Position numbers and translations under genes: made by a program | In this document: in pieces, positions 20,809 to 30,400 of the stretch | Layout: each line of letters opens with the position of its first letter | Position numbering within the stretch: the first letter of the stretch is position 1 | Assembly (NCBI GenBank): GCA_963585895.1 | Contig: OY757917.1 | Coordinates: 102,103,617 to 102,167,616 of the forward strand | Source of the DNA: Sepioteuthis lessoniana | Lineage: Eukaryota > Mollusca > Cephalopoda > Myopsida > Loliginidae | Reading direction: 5' to 3' | DNA length: 64,000 bases | Notes under the pieces: model-generated | Database searches by the model: none | Seen by the model: the letters and a program-made list of their open reading frames with translations, nothing else | Told to the model about the DNA's origin: nothing

Positions 20809-21115
20809 GGAAGCACCCACCATAGAACAATGATTAATATATTAATTGTAGTTCCTTCTTCCTAATTTCTTTTACTGTCCATTACAAAATCAAGATTTCC
20901 ATCTACAGCTGTTTACTTCTTGTAAAACTTGAAATCACATCCTTCACTACAAGGAATTAAGTGGAATGCAAACAAAAATGTATCATGACAATCAAAGAAA
21001 TATTGAACATGGCCAAATTTGTTTGACCTCTCATTGATATTTGTAGCTTATCAGTAAGACAGCTGCCCTGGAAATGCATTTACTGAGGTTAAAAAATACA
21101 ACTTACTAATGATGA

Positions 21116-21313
21116 TGATGATCATCATCATGTCGTGCCGCTAGCACGGATATCCCTAACTCTCTCTCGCCACTTCTCCCTATCATTCATCGCCTCTGGC
21201 AGGTCTTCAGGACTACATCCCGTATCCTCACATAGCTGCTGAATGTATGTTTGAGCTGGTCGTCCTGCTTTTGCACGGCCATATGTGGGGGTCCATAGGA
21301 GTACATCACTTAT
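21116..21313 (-). mobile_element. LINE 3' tail, about 195 bp
   Basis: Starts catcatcatgtcgtgccg and stops at aggagtacatcacttat, as does the copy at 12.2 kb. The ATG repeat makes a small palindrome (gatgatgatcatcatc) at its 3' edge. Confidence 0.9.
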
Positions 21314-21404
21314 TTGCTGAGAATAAGAAATGTAAGTTCAAAATTTTGCCCAAGACTTATTCATTACTAATGATTATAGAATTACAATCTTGTCCTAGAA
21401 AGTA

Positions 21405-21972
21405 ATTAAGATCTTAGTAGGAGTGTCTCATTAACCAAGACAGACATCAACACATGACTTGCAAAGGCATGGACAGCTATCGATAGACTTTTGGTCATAC
21501 AGATGTAAGACCTGACTGATAAAATGAAATGCAGTTTCTTCCAAGCAACGATCATGTCAATACTGCTATATTGATGGACCACATGGATGCTGACTAAACA
21601 AATGGAGAAAAAGCTTGACGGCAATTACACAAGAATGCTGCGAGCAATATTGAACAAGTCTTGGAGACAACACTCCACAAAGCGGCAGCTATACAGCTAC
21701 CAACCACTCATCACGAAAACTATCAAAAATAGACAAACCAGACATGCAGGACACTGCTGGAGAAGTAGGGATGAGCTTGTGAGTGATGTATTCCTGTGGA
21801 CTCCGTCACATGGACGAGCAAAGGCAGGACATCCTGTTCAAACCTACATACAGCAGCACTGTGCCGATACAGGATGTAGACCTGAGGATCTGCTGAAAGC
21901 AATAGATGATAGGGAGGTGTGGCAAGAGACGGTTAGAAATATCCATGCTGATAACATGACATGATGATGAAT
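21405..21972 (+). mobile_element. LINE 3' portion, plus (about 570 bp)
   Basis: Plus-oriented, covering the C-terminal part of the LINE protein and the 3' end (catgacatgatgatga). It lies tail-outward next to the minus copy at 21,116-21,313, forming an inverted pair. Confidence 0.9.
21587..21964 (+). pseudogene. LINE reverse-transcriptase protein, C-terminal segment
   Basis: This 125-residue open frame covers the region downstream of the RT domain. It reads MEKKLDGNYTRMLRAILNKS, then TRHAGHCWRSRDELVSDVFL, then HGRAKAGHPVQTYIQQHCAD and TGCRPEDLLKAIDDREVWQE. There is no RNase H. The conserved H/C residues after TRHAGHCWRS recur in all copies of the window. The frame is open to its natural end, but the copy lacks the endonuclease and most of the RT and cannot act alone. 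Family: non-LTR retrotransposon, with a 3' ATG-type repeat reminiscent of the RTE clade; the clade is not certain. Confidence 0.88.
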
Positions 21973-22059
21973 ACTAATAAATTTGAATACTACTGCACAA
22001 ACTGTAAGTCTGTTCCTTACTTGGTATTCCATGAATGCAACTTGGTAATAAAGTTTGTA

Positions 22060-22300
22060 TGGTCTTACAATTCTATTGTTTTGAGTAATGAGACTGAAGC
22101 TGTATTTACCAAGGCACAAATGCACAATGCATAAAGCATTAATTTTCTCTAAAAATAGTCTCTTTGACATTCAGCACACTTATTCCAGTAAGTTTTCCAT
22201 AGCTTGAAGCACCTCTGAAACTTCTATTTTGAAATGGTATCAAGTTACTCATTTCTTTTAATGTTCTTTGACATATTGAGACTTTGGGGAAAAAAAAGTA
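22060..22300 (-). pseudogene. mariner-type transposase C-terminal relic
   Basis: Minus-strand translation, with a stop, gives FQRCFKLWKTYWNKCAECQR, like the end of a mariner transposase lineage. It matches the 10.1-10.35 kb copy in wording and order. Ends were not found. Confidence 0.6.
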
Positions 22301-22886
22301 TATATATACATAGGTTGTGCTTTGTTTTAAAAGAAAGCCATTTTTTTCTTGTGGGCTCTGGTGAGTTCTAGTAGTGTCTAAATGGAATCCCTTTGTAATT
22401 TGATCCCCCCATTTCCACTGAGCATAGATGGAATGAGTGCAATATATTATAATCAAGTCATGTTGAATGAAACAACCTCATGACCCTATGTAATATTGAG
22501 GCTACCCAAGGAAAAGAGAAACAAATGAGAAATGACCGTTCACTTCCTGTTTCTTAAATGGTGTGGAATTGTCTGGAAAATTCTAGAGAATTCTACCAGC
22601 CCAGCAATAGACATAAAAACCCGTGCTATCCCGGAAAGTGAAGAGAGTAGATTCCAACCAGCTGAGTAAAGCAATTCCTTGCCCAAGGGTCGAAGTCAGA
22701 ATTTTTATCCACTGAATTCAAAAAGAGACAACCAGTAGTAAGGAAGAATACAAGAAATATTTCCTCAGCGCCCCTGTATTTCCAGCACCCACCGCAATTG
22801 CTGTAATGTCACTGTCCTCAACATCTTCAAATTTTACCTAAGAGATAAATTTTCAGTATAGGAAACAAGAAAAGTTGCATCAGCTA
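22301..22886. other. Unassigned, no gene recognised
   Basis: Part of a minus-strand frame continues to 22,456 without a domain I know. The rest is mixed, somewhat less AT-rich sequence. Confidence 0.3.
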
Positions 22887-23650
22887 CAGGGTGTGGAAGC
22901 AAAATTAGGAATATTCTAGTATAATAATAAACGACTCTATTATAAAACAAGATTAATTTTAGTTTTAAAAAAATAAACAACAAAATAAGAAGATTGACAA
23001 AAAACAGTAAATTTACTCAATATGGCCACCATTTTTTTCAATTACTGTGTCAACGCCTCTTTGGAACAATTTGTATGCTTTTAAAATAAATTCTTCAGAC
23101 ATTTTATTCCATTCCTCCTCAATTACAGTCTTGAATGAACCAATATTTTGATGGGAATTTACATTTGTTTTGTTTTCTAAAATGTCCCATATAGCGTAAT
23201 CAAGGGGATTAAGGTTTGGGCTTAAATCTTGTTTTATTGCTGTCATCACAGTTTTCTTGTGGGCTTTCAATTCCCTAGGGTGCTTTCTTATTGACGTTGT
23301 GGGGTCCTTCTTGATTGTCGTAGTGAGAGCAGTTAAAAAGCCTTCTTTTTTTTTTTTTGTTCAATCCTCCACTCCCTCTTCCTTATAAAGCTCTTTTTCT
23401 GTTAAAAAATTTTCTTGGCTTTGTATACAGTAGGCAAAAAAACTTTGGCTTGGTTTTGGCATTAGGTAAATCATAGATTCTTTGTCTTTTTTTTTTCTTG
23501 CTCACTCATATTGGGCTGAATTTTAATTTTGAAAAAGTGCTTGAATAATAAAGCTAATCAAATGAAAATTTTGATTTATCGCATTTTTTCCAGAAATTGG
23601 ACTAAAAAAAAAGTTTTAAAAATTATTCCATATTTAGTTTCCATACCCTG
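22887..23650 (-). mobile_element. Tc1/mariner-superfamily deletion derivative (764 bp)
   Basis: Inverted ends of about 30 bp starting cagggtgtggaagc on the left and complementary to tagtttccataccctg on the right. TA precedes the left end. The interior keeps a minus-strand transposase relic whose two ends are fused. Confidence 0.87.
23013..23345 (-). pseudogene. Transposase relic: HTH fused to catalytic C-terminus
   Basis: Minus-strand reading goes directly from an N-terminal DNA-binding segment (DPTTSIRKHPRELKAHKKTV) into LSPNLNPLDYAIWDILENK, the segment with the third catalytic Asp, and on to the end WNKMSEEFILKAYKLFQRGV and IEKNGGHIE. The first and second catalytic residues are absent, so the product could at most bind ends. 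The motif P-N-L-N-P-L-D-Y fits the maT-like branch (DD37D) of Tc1/mariner by memory. An 85-codon frame (23,013-23,270) is intact. Confidence 0.85.
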
Positions 23651-24411
23651 AAGGTCTGATGAGTATGGAGGCTGCTGCACTTGCACAATCCTGTGTTTCA
23701 CCTAAAACTTATTAGAAAGTATTGAGAATTGGCACTGATTTATCTAAATGAAATCAATACAACAGTTTAGATGTTATCACTCTATCATTATATCACTTAG
23801 AAGTTCACATATCTTGATTTATATTTTATCAAATTAATTATTCAGTTCAGGTATTTCTTGATCAGACCTCATATAGTTCGAACACCATGGCGCTTAGAAG
23901 ATGCTGACTGTATCTCTTGCAGAAGAGTAACACCACCCCCAAACGGGGTATCCTGAGTATGACACTGAACTGCATCTGATAGCGAAGATCCTTTACTGGA
24001 GATCTTGGGAGGATAGAGTTCCTCTTCATTGCCCTTACTCCCAGGTTCACTCTGATCTAGAGTAGTAACCATCATGTTTCTGATTGAGCGATACAAGATA
24101 CTCCTTCTTGGTAAAAAGGCTGCATTAAGTCTCTATTCTCTTAATTTGCCTTTATTTATATGTGACTAAGGCGAATCTACTGCTTCTACTTTATTTGCCT
24201 TTTATTGGTTAATCTACAGATGGAAAAATCTATGAATATTTGCAGACAATTTGTAGACGGTCGACACATAGAGAAATCCCCCTCTCCCAAGCAATCCAAC
24301 TACTTGTTTGAGTTTCATCTACAAATCAAATAGATCTGTATTTGATAGGAATATCCGATGTTATATAACTGAAAATTATTTCTATTTAGAATAGTTACTT
24401 GAGGCTATAAT

Positions 24412-24862
24412 CAACACACGACTAGCAAAGGCATGGACAGCTATCAATAGGCTACAACTGTATGGATGCACTACATGGACGCTAACTAAACTGATGGAGA
24501 ATAACTTGATGGCAACTACACAAGAATGCTACAAGCAATATTGAACAAATCCTGGAGGCAACACCCCACAAAGCAGCAGCTATACGGCCACCTACCACCC
24601 ATCACAAAAACTATCCAAGTTAGACGAACCAGACATGCAGGACACTGCTGGAGAAGTAGGGATGAGCTCATAAGTGTACTCCTATGGACCCCTTCACATT
24701 GCCAAGCAAAGGCAGGGCAACCAGCTTGCACCTACATACACCAGCTCTGTGAGGATACAGGGTGTAACCCTGAGGACCTGCCGGAAGTGATGTACGATAG
24801 GGAGGGGTGGCGAGAGAGTGTCAGGGATATCTGTGCTGATAGCACAACAAGATTATGATAGT
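24412..24862 (+). mobile_element. LINE 3' portion, plus, nested in family C
   Basis: Open frame at 24,526-24,858 reads AILNKSWRQHPTKQQLYGHL, then VRRTRHAGHCWRSRDELI and TYIHQLCEDTGCNPEDLPEV. A short deletion near 24,462 joins two RT-side segments. The 3' end is gattatgatag. No target duplication was resolved. Confidence 0.88.
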
Positions 24863-24969
24863 TATTCACTAAGGATTATGGTGATAGTTCCTTGAAATGA
24901 TATAATTGTGTGCAAACAAGTGACTATTATTAAATAGAAATATTTACTTGAAACCATATAAATATGTTG

Positions 24970-25600
24970 CCCAATCAGCTGGGTCTATAAAATACACTGA
25001 CTGCTTCTCTGCAGAGATTTAAGACCCCCCCTCCCCACGAGTGTCCGGGATATGACACTAAACAATCTGATGCTGAGGTTCCAGTAATGCTGGAGCTTTG
25101 AAGAATGCAGAGTACCCTTTCACTGTCATTGCTCCCCAGTCCACTGTGGCCTGCAGTGGTAGCACCTGATAATGTCCTGTCTACAGGTCAAATAGAACTA
25201 AACTGTGTACTTATGTTCTTCTGAATTTCTTGAAACAGAACTGTTTTGATATTTACACTGAGTACTTATGCTAAACTGAATAGCTCAAAATAGACCTGCT
25301 TTGATATTAAAACTGCATACTTATATAAAACTGAATTGTTTGAAGTGGAACTATTTTTGTATGCTAAACTGAGTTGTTTGAAATGTAACTGTTTTTGACA
25401 TTGAAATTGTACTTACACTAAACTGAATTGTTTGAAATAGAACTGTTTGAGTAAACTGAATGGCTTGAAATAGAAATGTTTTTACAATTAAATTGTGTAC
25501 TTATGCTAAACTGAATTATTCAAAATAGAACTGTTTATTTGTATAAAAATGGATTCGCATTAAATAACCTACAAAGGTTGAACAAACAAACATGAGTATT
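24970..25600 (+). mobile_element. Family C copy with about seven roughly 50-bp internal units
   Basis: Starts caatcagctgggtctat. The full body is followed by repeated ttatgctaaactgaatt / gaaatagaactgttttga units (25,200-25,540) and the shared tail (gcattaaataacctac). It is nested in an older copy. Confidence 0.85.
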
Positions 25601-25667
25601 AGATAGGTGTACTCACTACTGTGTGCAAATTATTTATATTAAACAGGAATATTTTATATAGATATTA

Positions 25668-25905
25668 GCATAATGGCTAGAATGTTTGCCAATGGTCCAG
25701 CAGACTGGGGTTCAATGCCAGGTCAAGTCATGCCAAAAACTCAAAAAATGGTACTTGATGCCCTCTGGCTTAACACAGCATTATAAGGCATAGATCAAGG
25801 GTAAGTGGAGTTATCCAGGGTAAGGAGTAGCACCCTCCCTTACACCTTGGTGTCGTAGCTATTGAAAAGGGAACCTTTGAGTCACCCTCGACTATGGTTG
25901 ACCTA
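25668..25905 (+). mobile_element. SINE family B, plus
   Basis: Head cataatggctagaatgttt, B-box region ggttcaatgccaggtc, body, and a slightly shortened end. Confidence 0.85.
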
Positions 25906-26020
25906 TGTACCAAAAACTCTAAAATAATTTCACAAAAATATAAATATGAATATAGAATGTCTATGATTCCCTAACCTAAAATAACCCCAGATGGGTTGAT
26001 TTTCTTTTAAAACTAGTCAA

Positions 26021-26477
26021 TCTATCATATAGTTTGCTTTAGTTTATTATTTACATTTGAGCCAGTATCATCCTCAGTGAAAAAACACAAATTTTCAGCT
26101 GATAGATTTTTCAGCCTTCTTATATTATCTGAAGATGTCAGATGAAGTATTTTTATCAATCTGCACACTTTTTTTTGTTTATTAGTATCTCCAATATCTT
26201 ATACATTTTTTTGGCCTTCCTCATGTTCTGCATCTCACTGTCTTTTGAAGTTATTTCATACTTTCTTTTTTTCTGTCTTACCTTCTCAAAAAGAATCCAA
26301 GTTCAACAAGGCTAAAGAACTGAGCAGCAAGGTTTCCATCTGTGAAGAGATTTTTTAGTAAGACTTAAAAGAAAAAACGTTTGTCAGGAATTCGGTCAAT
26401 TTGTTTCTTGACTAAGGCTGTTGTCTCACTTCAAATCAGTGGTTCTCAAATGTTATTTTATAACACACTAAGAAATG
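26021..26477. other. No recognised gene
   Basis: AT-rich sequence with T-runs and no domain or known repeat. Confidence 0.4.
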
Positions 26478-26640
26478 TTGGTTGATTGGTTTTACAGGAT
26501 GTTCATTTTTATTGGGTTATTTAAAGCTAAAGTAATTTTTTGCAAGCAATTATGTCCTTTCAAGTTATTAATGATAATCATTCATACACAATTGTAGTGT
26601 GAAGCATTTCTATGTTGCAATTAGTTATTTTCAAGTTTGT

Positions 26641-26850
26641 ATTTACCCAACCCCTCTAACTATGACCAGGATTTAATACAAGGTCCATCTTTAAGCTGAG
26701 TACAGCTGGTTTGAACCAAGATTTTTTTTTCTAGTCTGGTTGCTTAACCAAAACTAAACAGAGGGATTTATGCCTTTCTCAAGGGCATTAGCGCAAAGTG
26801 AAATGGCCTCATCTAGGATTTGAACTTGGGCTGCCAATCCCATTTCCTGT
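26641..26850 (-). mobile_element. SINE family A, minus, old
   Basis: Diverged core and B-box region (gatttgaacttgggctgc); the head end is lost. Confidence 0.75.
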
Positions 26851-26954
26851 TTGTGTCTTTATATGCGTTTTCAAGCAACAAATGATAATTTTTTTTTAAT
26901 TATAGTTTTAAGTATACTAATCTAATACCAATAATCTATACACAATTACATATT

Positions 26955-27288
26955 TGGAAAAAATGCTGGATGGAAACTAACAAGGATGCTGCAAACTGAC
27001 TTGAACAAATCATTGAAATAACACCCTCCAAAACAGCAATTGTACGGCCACTTACCTCCCATCTCACAAATCAAATGAGATGAACATGAAATGCGGAGCA
27101 CTGTTGGGATGAACTCTTAAGCGACATTCTCCGGTGGACTCCTACACATTGACACACCAGTGTTGGCTGACTTGCAAAGACACTGGATGCCAACTAGATG
27201 ACCTGCAAAGAATGATGGACAATAGGGGCAGATGGTAAGAGTGAATCAAAGGAATCCATGCTATCAGCATGACGTAATGATGAGATGA
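26955..27288 (+). mobile_element. LINE 3' tail, plus, old subfamily
   Basis: Degenerate reading of the C-terminal region (KMLDGN, CWDELLSDILRWTPTH), ending cagcatgacgtaatgatg. The coding frame is broken. Confidence 0.8.
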
Positions 27289-27455
27289 TATGGTTTCAAG
27301 TAGTTATTCCTATTTATCAACCAATTGTTTGTGCATTGATATGTGGTTTCAAGTATTCTTCTTTAATACCAATAATTCTAACAATTATATAGAAAATAAT
27401 CCTTTGTAATCAAATATAGATTCAAGTAACTATCCTTCATACAAATAATTTTCAA

Positions 27456-30400
27456 AGACCAGTTGGATGGGGCTGTAGAATATGTCAAACTGCATCTCTG
27501 CAGAGGGATAAGACCTCCATCCACCCAATGGGTGTCCTGGATAGGACACAAAACCGCATCTGATGGTGAGGATCCAGTCCTGGAACTTTGGAGAATGTGG
27601 TGTACTCTTTCAGTGCCATTACACCCTGGTCAGCTCTACTCTGGAGTGGTAGTACCTGTTAGAGTCCAATTTGTGTCAAACAGAACTATTTAGTCATTTA
27701 CTATAATTGAAACCTTTTAACTATGTGCAAACAAATGAATAATGTTGAAAGAATTATTACTGTTTCTGCAAACAAATGACTGATTTAAAATTGAATTATT
27801 AGAATTACAAATCAATAGTTGGAGCCAGTCAAATGCGTGCAAACAAATAAATAGTGTTAAATAAAAATACTTGAAACCATTTAACAGTGTGTAAATAGAA
27901 CAAGAAGTGTTTGCAGTACTTGAAACCATTTAACAATGTGGAAATAGAACTAGAAGAGTTTGCAGTACTTGAAACCATTTAACAATGTGGAAATAGAACT
28001 AGAAGTGTTTGCAGTACTTGAAACCATTTAATAATGTGGAAATAGAACTAGAAGTGTTTGCAGTACTTGAAACCATTTAACAATGTGGAAATAGAACTAG
28101 AAGAGTTTGCAGTACTTGAAACCATTTAACAATGTGGAAATAGAACTAGAAGTATTTGCAGTACTTGAAACCATTTAACAATGTGAAAATAGAACTAGAA
28201 GTGTTTGCAATACTTGAAACCATTTAACAATGTGGAAATAGAACTAGAAGTGTTTGCAATACTTGAAACCATTTAACAATGTGGAAATAGAACTAGAAGT
28301 ATTTGCAGTACTTGAAACCATTTAACAATGTGAAAATAGAACTAGAAGTGTTTGCAGTACTTGAAACCATTTAACAATGTGGAAATAGAACTAGAAGTGT
28401 TTGCAATACTTGAAACCATTTAACAATGTGGAAATAGAACTAGAAGTGTTTGCAGTACTTGAAACCATTTAACAATGTGGAAATAGAACTAGAAGAGTTT
28501 GCAGTACTTGAAACCATTTAACAATGTGGAAATAGAACTAGAAGTGTTTGCAGTACTTGAAACCATTTAACAATGTGGAAATAGAACTAGAAGTGTTTGC
28601 AGTACTTGAAACCATTTAATAATGTGGAAATAGAACTAGAAGTGTTTGCAGTACTTGAAACCATTTAACAATGTGGAAATAGAACTAGAAGAGTTTGCAG
28701 TACTTGAAACCATTTAACAATGTGGAAATAGAACTAGAAGTGTTTGCAGTACTTGAAACCATTTAACAATGTGGAAATAGAACTAGAAGTATTTGCAGTA
28801 CTTGAAACCATTTAACAATGTGGAAATAGAACTAGAAGTGTTTGCAATACTTGAAACCATTTAACAATGTGGAAATAGAACTAGAAGTGTTTGCAATACT
28901 TGAAACCATTTAACAATGTGGAAATAGAACTAGAAGTGTTTGCAGTACTTGAAACCATTTAACAATGTGGAAATAGAACTAGAAGTATTTGCAGTACTTG
29001 AAACCATTTAACAATGTGGAAATAGAACTAGAAGTGTTTGCAATACTTGAAACCATTTAACAATGTGGAAATAGAACTAGAAGTGTTTGCAATACTTGAA
29101 ACCATTTAACAATGTGGAAATAGAACTAGAAGTGTTTGCAGTACTTGAAACCATTTAACAATGTGGAAATAGAACTAGAAGTATTTGCAGTACTTGAAAC
29201 CATTTAACAATGTGGAAATAGAACTAGAAGTGTTTGCAGTACTTGAAACCATTTAACAATGTGGAAATAGAACTAGAAGTGTTTGCAATACTTGAAACCA
29301 TTTAACAATGTGGAAATAGAACTAGAAGTGTTTGCAGTACTTGAAACCATTTAACAATGTGGAAATAGAACTAGAAGTGTTTGCAGTACTTGAAACCATT
29401 TAACAATGTGGAAATAGAACTAGAAGTGTTTGCAGTACTTGAAACCATTTAACAATGTGGAAATAGAACTAGAAGTGTTTGCAGTACTTGAAACCATTTA
29501 ACAATGTGGAAATAGAACTAGAAGTGTTTGCAATACTTGAAACCATTTAACAATGTGGAAATAGAACTAGAAGTGTTTGCAATACTTGAAACCATTTAAC
29601 AATGTGGAAATAGAACTAGAAGTGTTTGCAATACTTGAAACCATTTAACAATGTGGAAATAGAACTAGAAGTGTTTGCAATACTTGAAACCATTTAACAA
29701 TGTGGAAATAGAACTAGAAGTGTTTGCAATACTTGAAACCATTTAACAATGTGGAAATAGAACTAGAAGTGTTTGCAATACTTGAAACCATTTAACAATG
29801 TGGAAATAGAACTAGAAGTATTTGCAGTACTTGAAACCATTTAACAATGTGGAAATAGAACTAGAAGTGTTTGCAATACTTGAAACCATTTAACAATGTG
29901 GAAATAGAACTAGAAGTGTTTGCAGTACTTGAAACCATTTAACAATGTGGAAATAGAACTAGAAGAGTTTGCAGTACTTGAAACCATTTAACAATGTGGA
30001 AATAGAACTAGAAGAGTTTGCAGTACTTGAAACCATTTAACAATGTGGAAATAGAACTAGAAGTGTTTGCAATACTTGAAACCATTTAACAATGTGGAAA
30101 TAGAACTAGAAGTGTTTGCAATACTTGAAACCATTTAACAATGTGGAAATAGAACTAGAAGTGTTTGCAGTACTTGAAACCATTTAACAATGTGGAAATA
30201 GAACTAGAAGAGTTTGCAGTACTTGAAACCATTTAACAATGTGGAAATAGAACTAGAAGAGTTTGCAGTACTTGAAACCATTTAACAATGTGGAAATAGA
30301 ACTAGAAGTATTTGCAGTACTTGAAACCATTTAACAGTGTGTAAATAGAACAAGAAGTGTTTGCAGTACTTGAAACCATTTAACAATGTGTAAATAGAAC

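Larger units (their letters stand above)
23880..26020 (+). mobile_element. Family C (long-tailed variant) with multiple nested insertions
   Basis: The 5' body is at 23,883-24,075 and resumes at 24,308-24,410. After the LINE (24,412-24,862) internal units resume. Then come a second complete family C copy (24,970-25,600), more units (25,600-25,667), SINE B (25,668-25,905), and a variant tail (ccctaacctaaaataacccc, gggttgattttc) also seen at 49.5 kb and 61.4 kb. The 24,076-24,307 segment is unassigned. Confidence 0.75.
26478..27455 (-). mobile_element. Family C copy, minus, split by SINE A and a LINE tail
   Basis: Shared tail at 26,480-26,530 (diverged), internal units in reverse (ggtttcaagtattc) at 26,860-26,950 and 27,290-27,440, interrupted by SINE A (26,641-26,850) and a LINE tail (26,955-27,288). 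It lies head-to-head with the big array copy. Confidence 0.65.
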
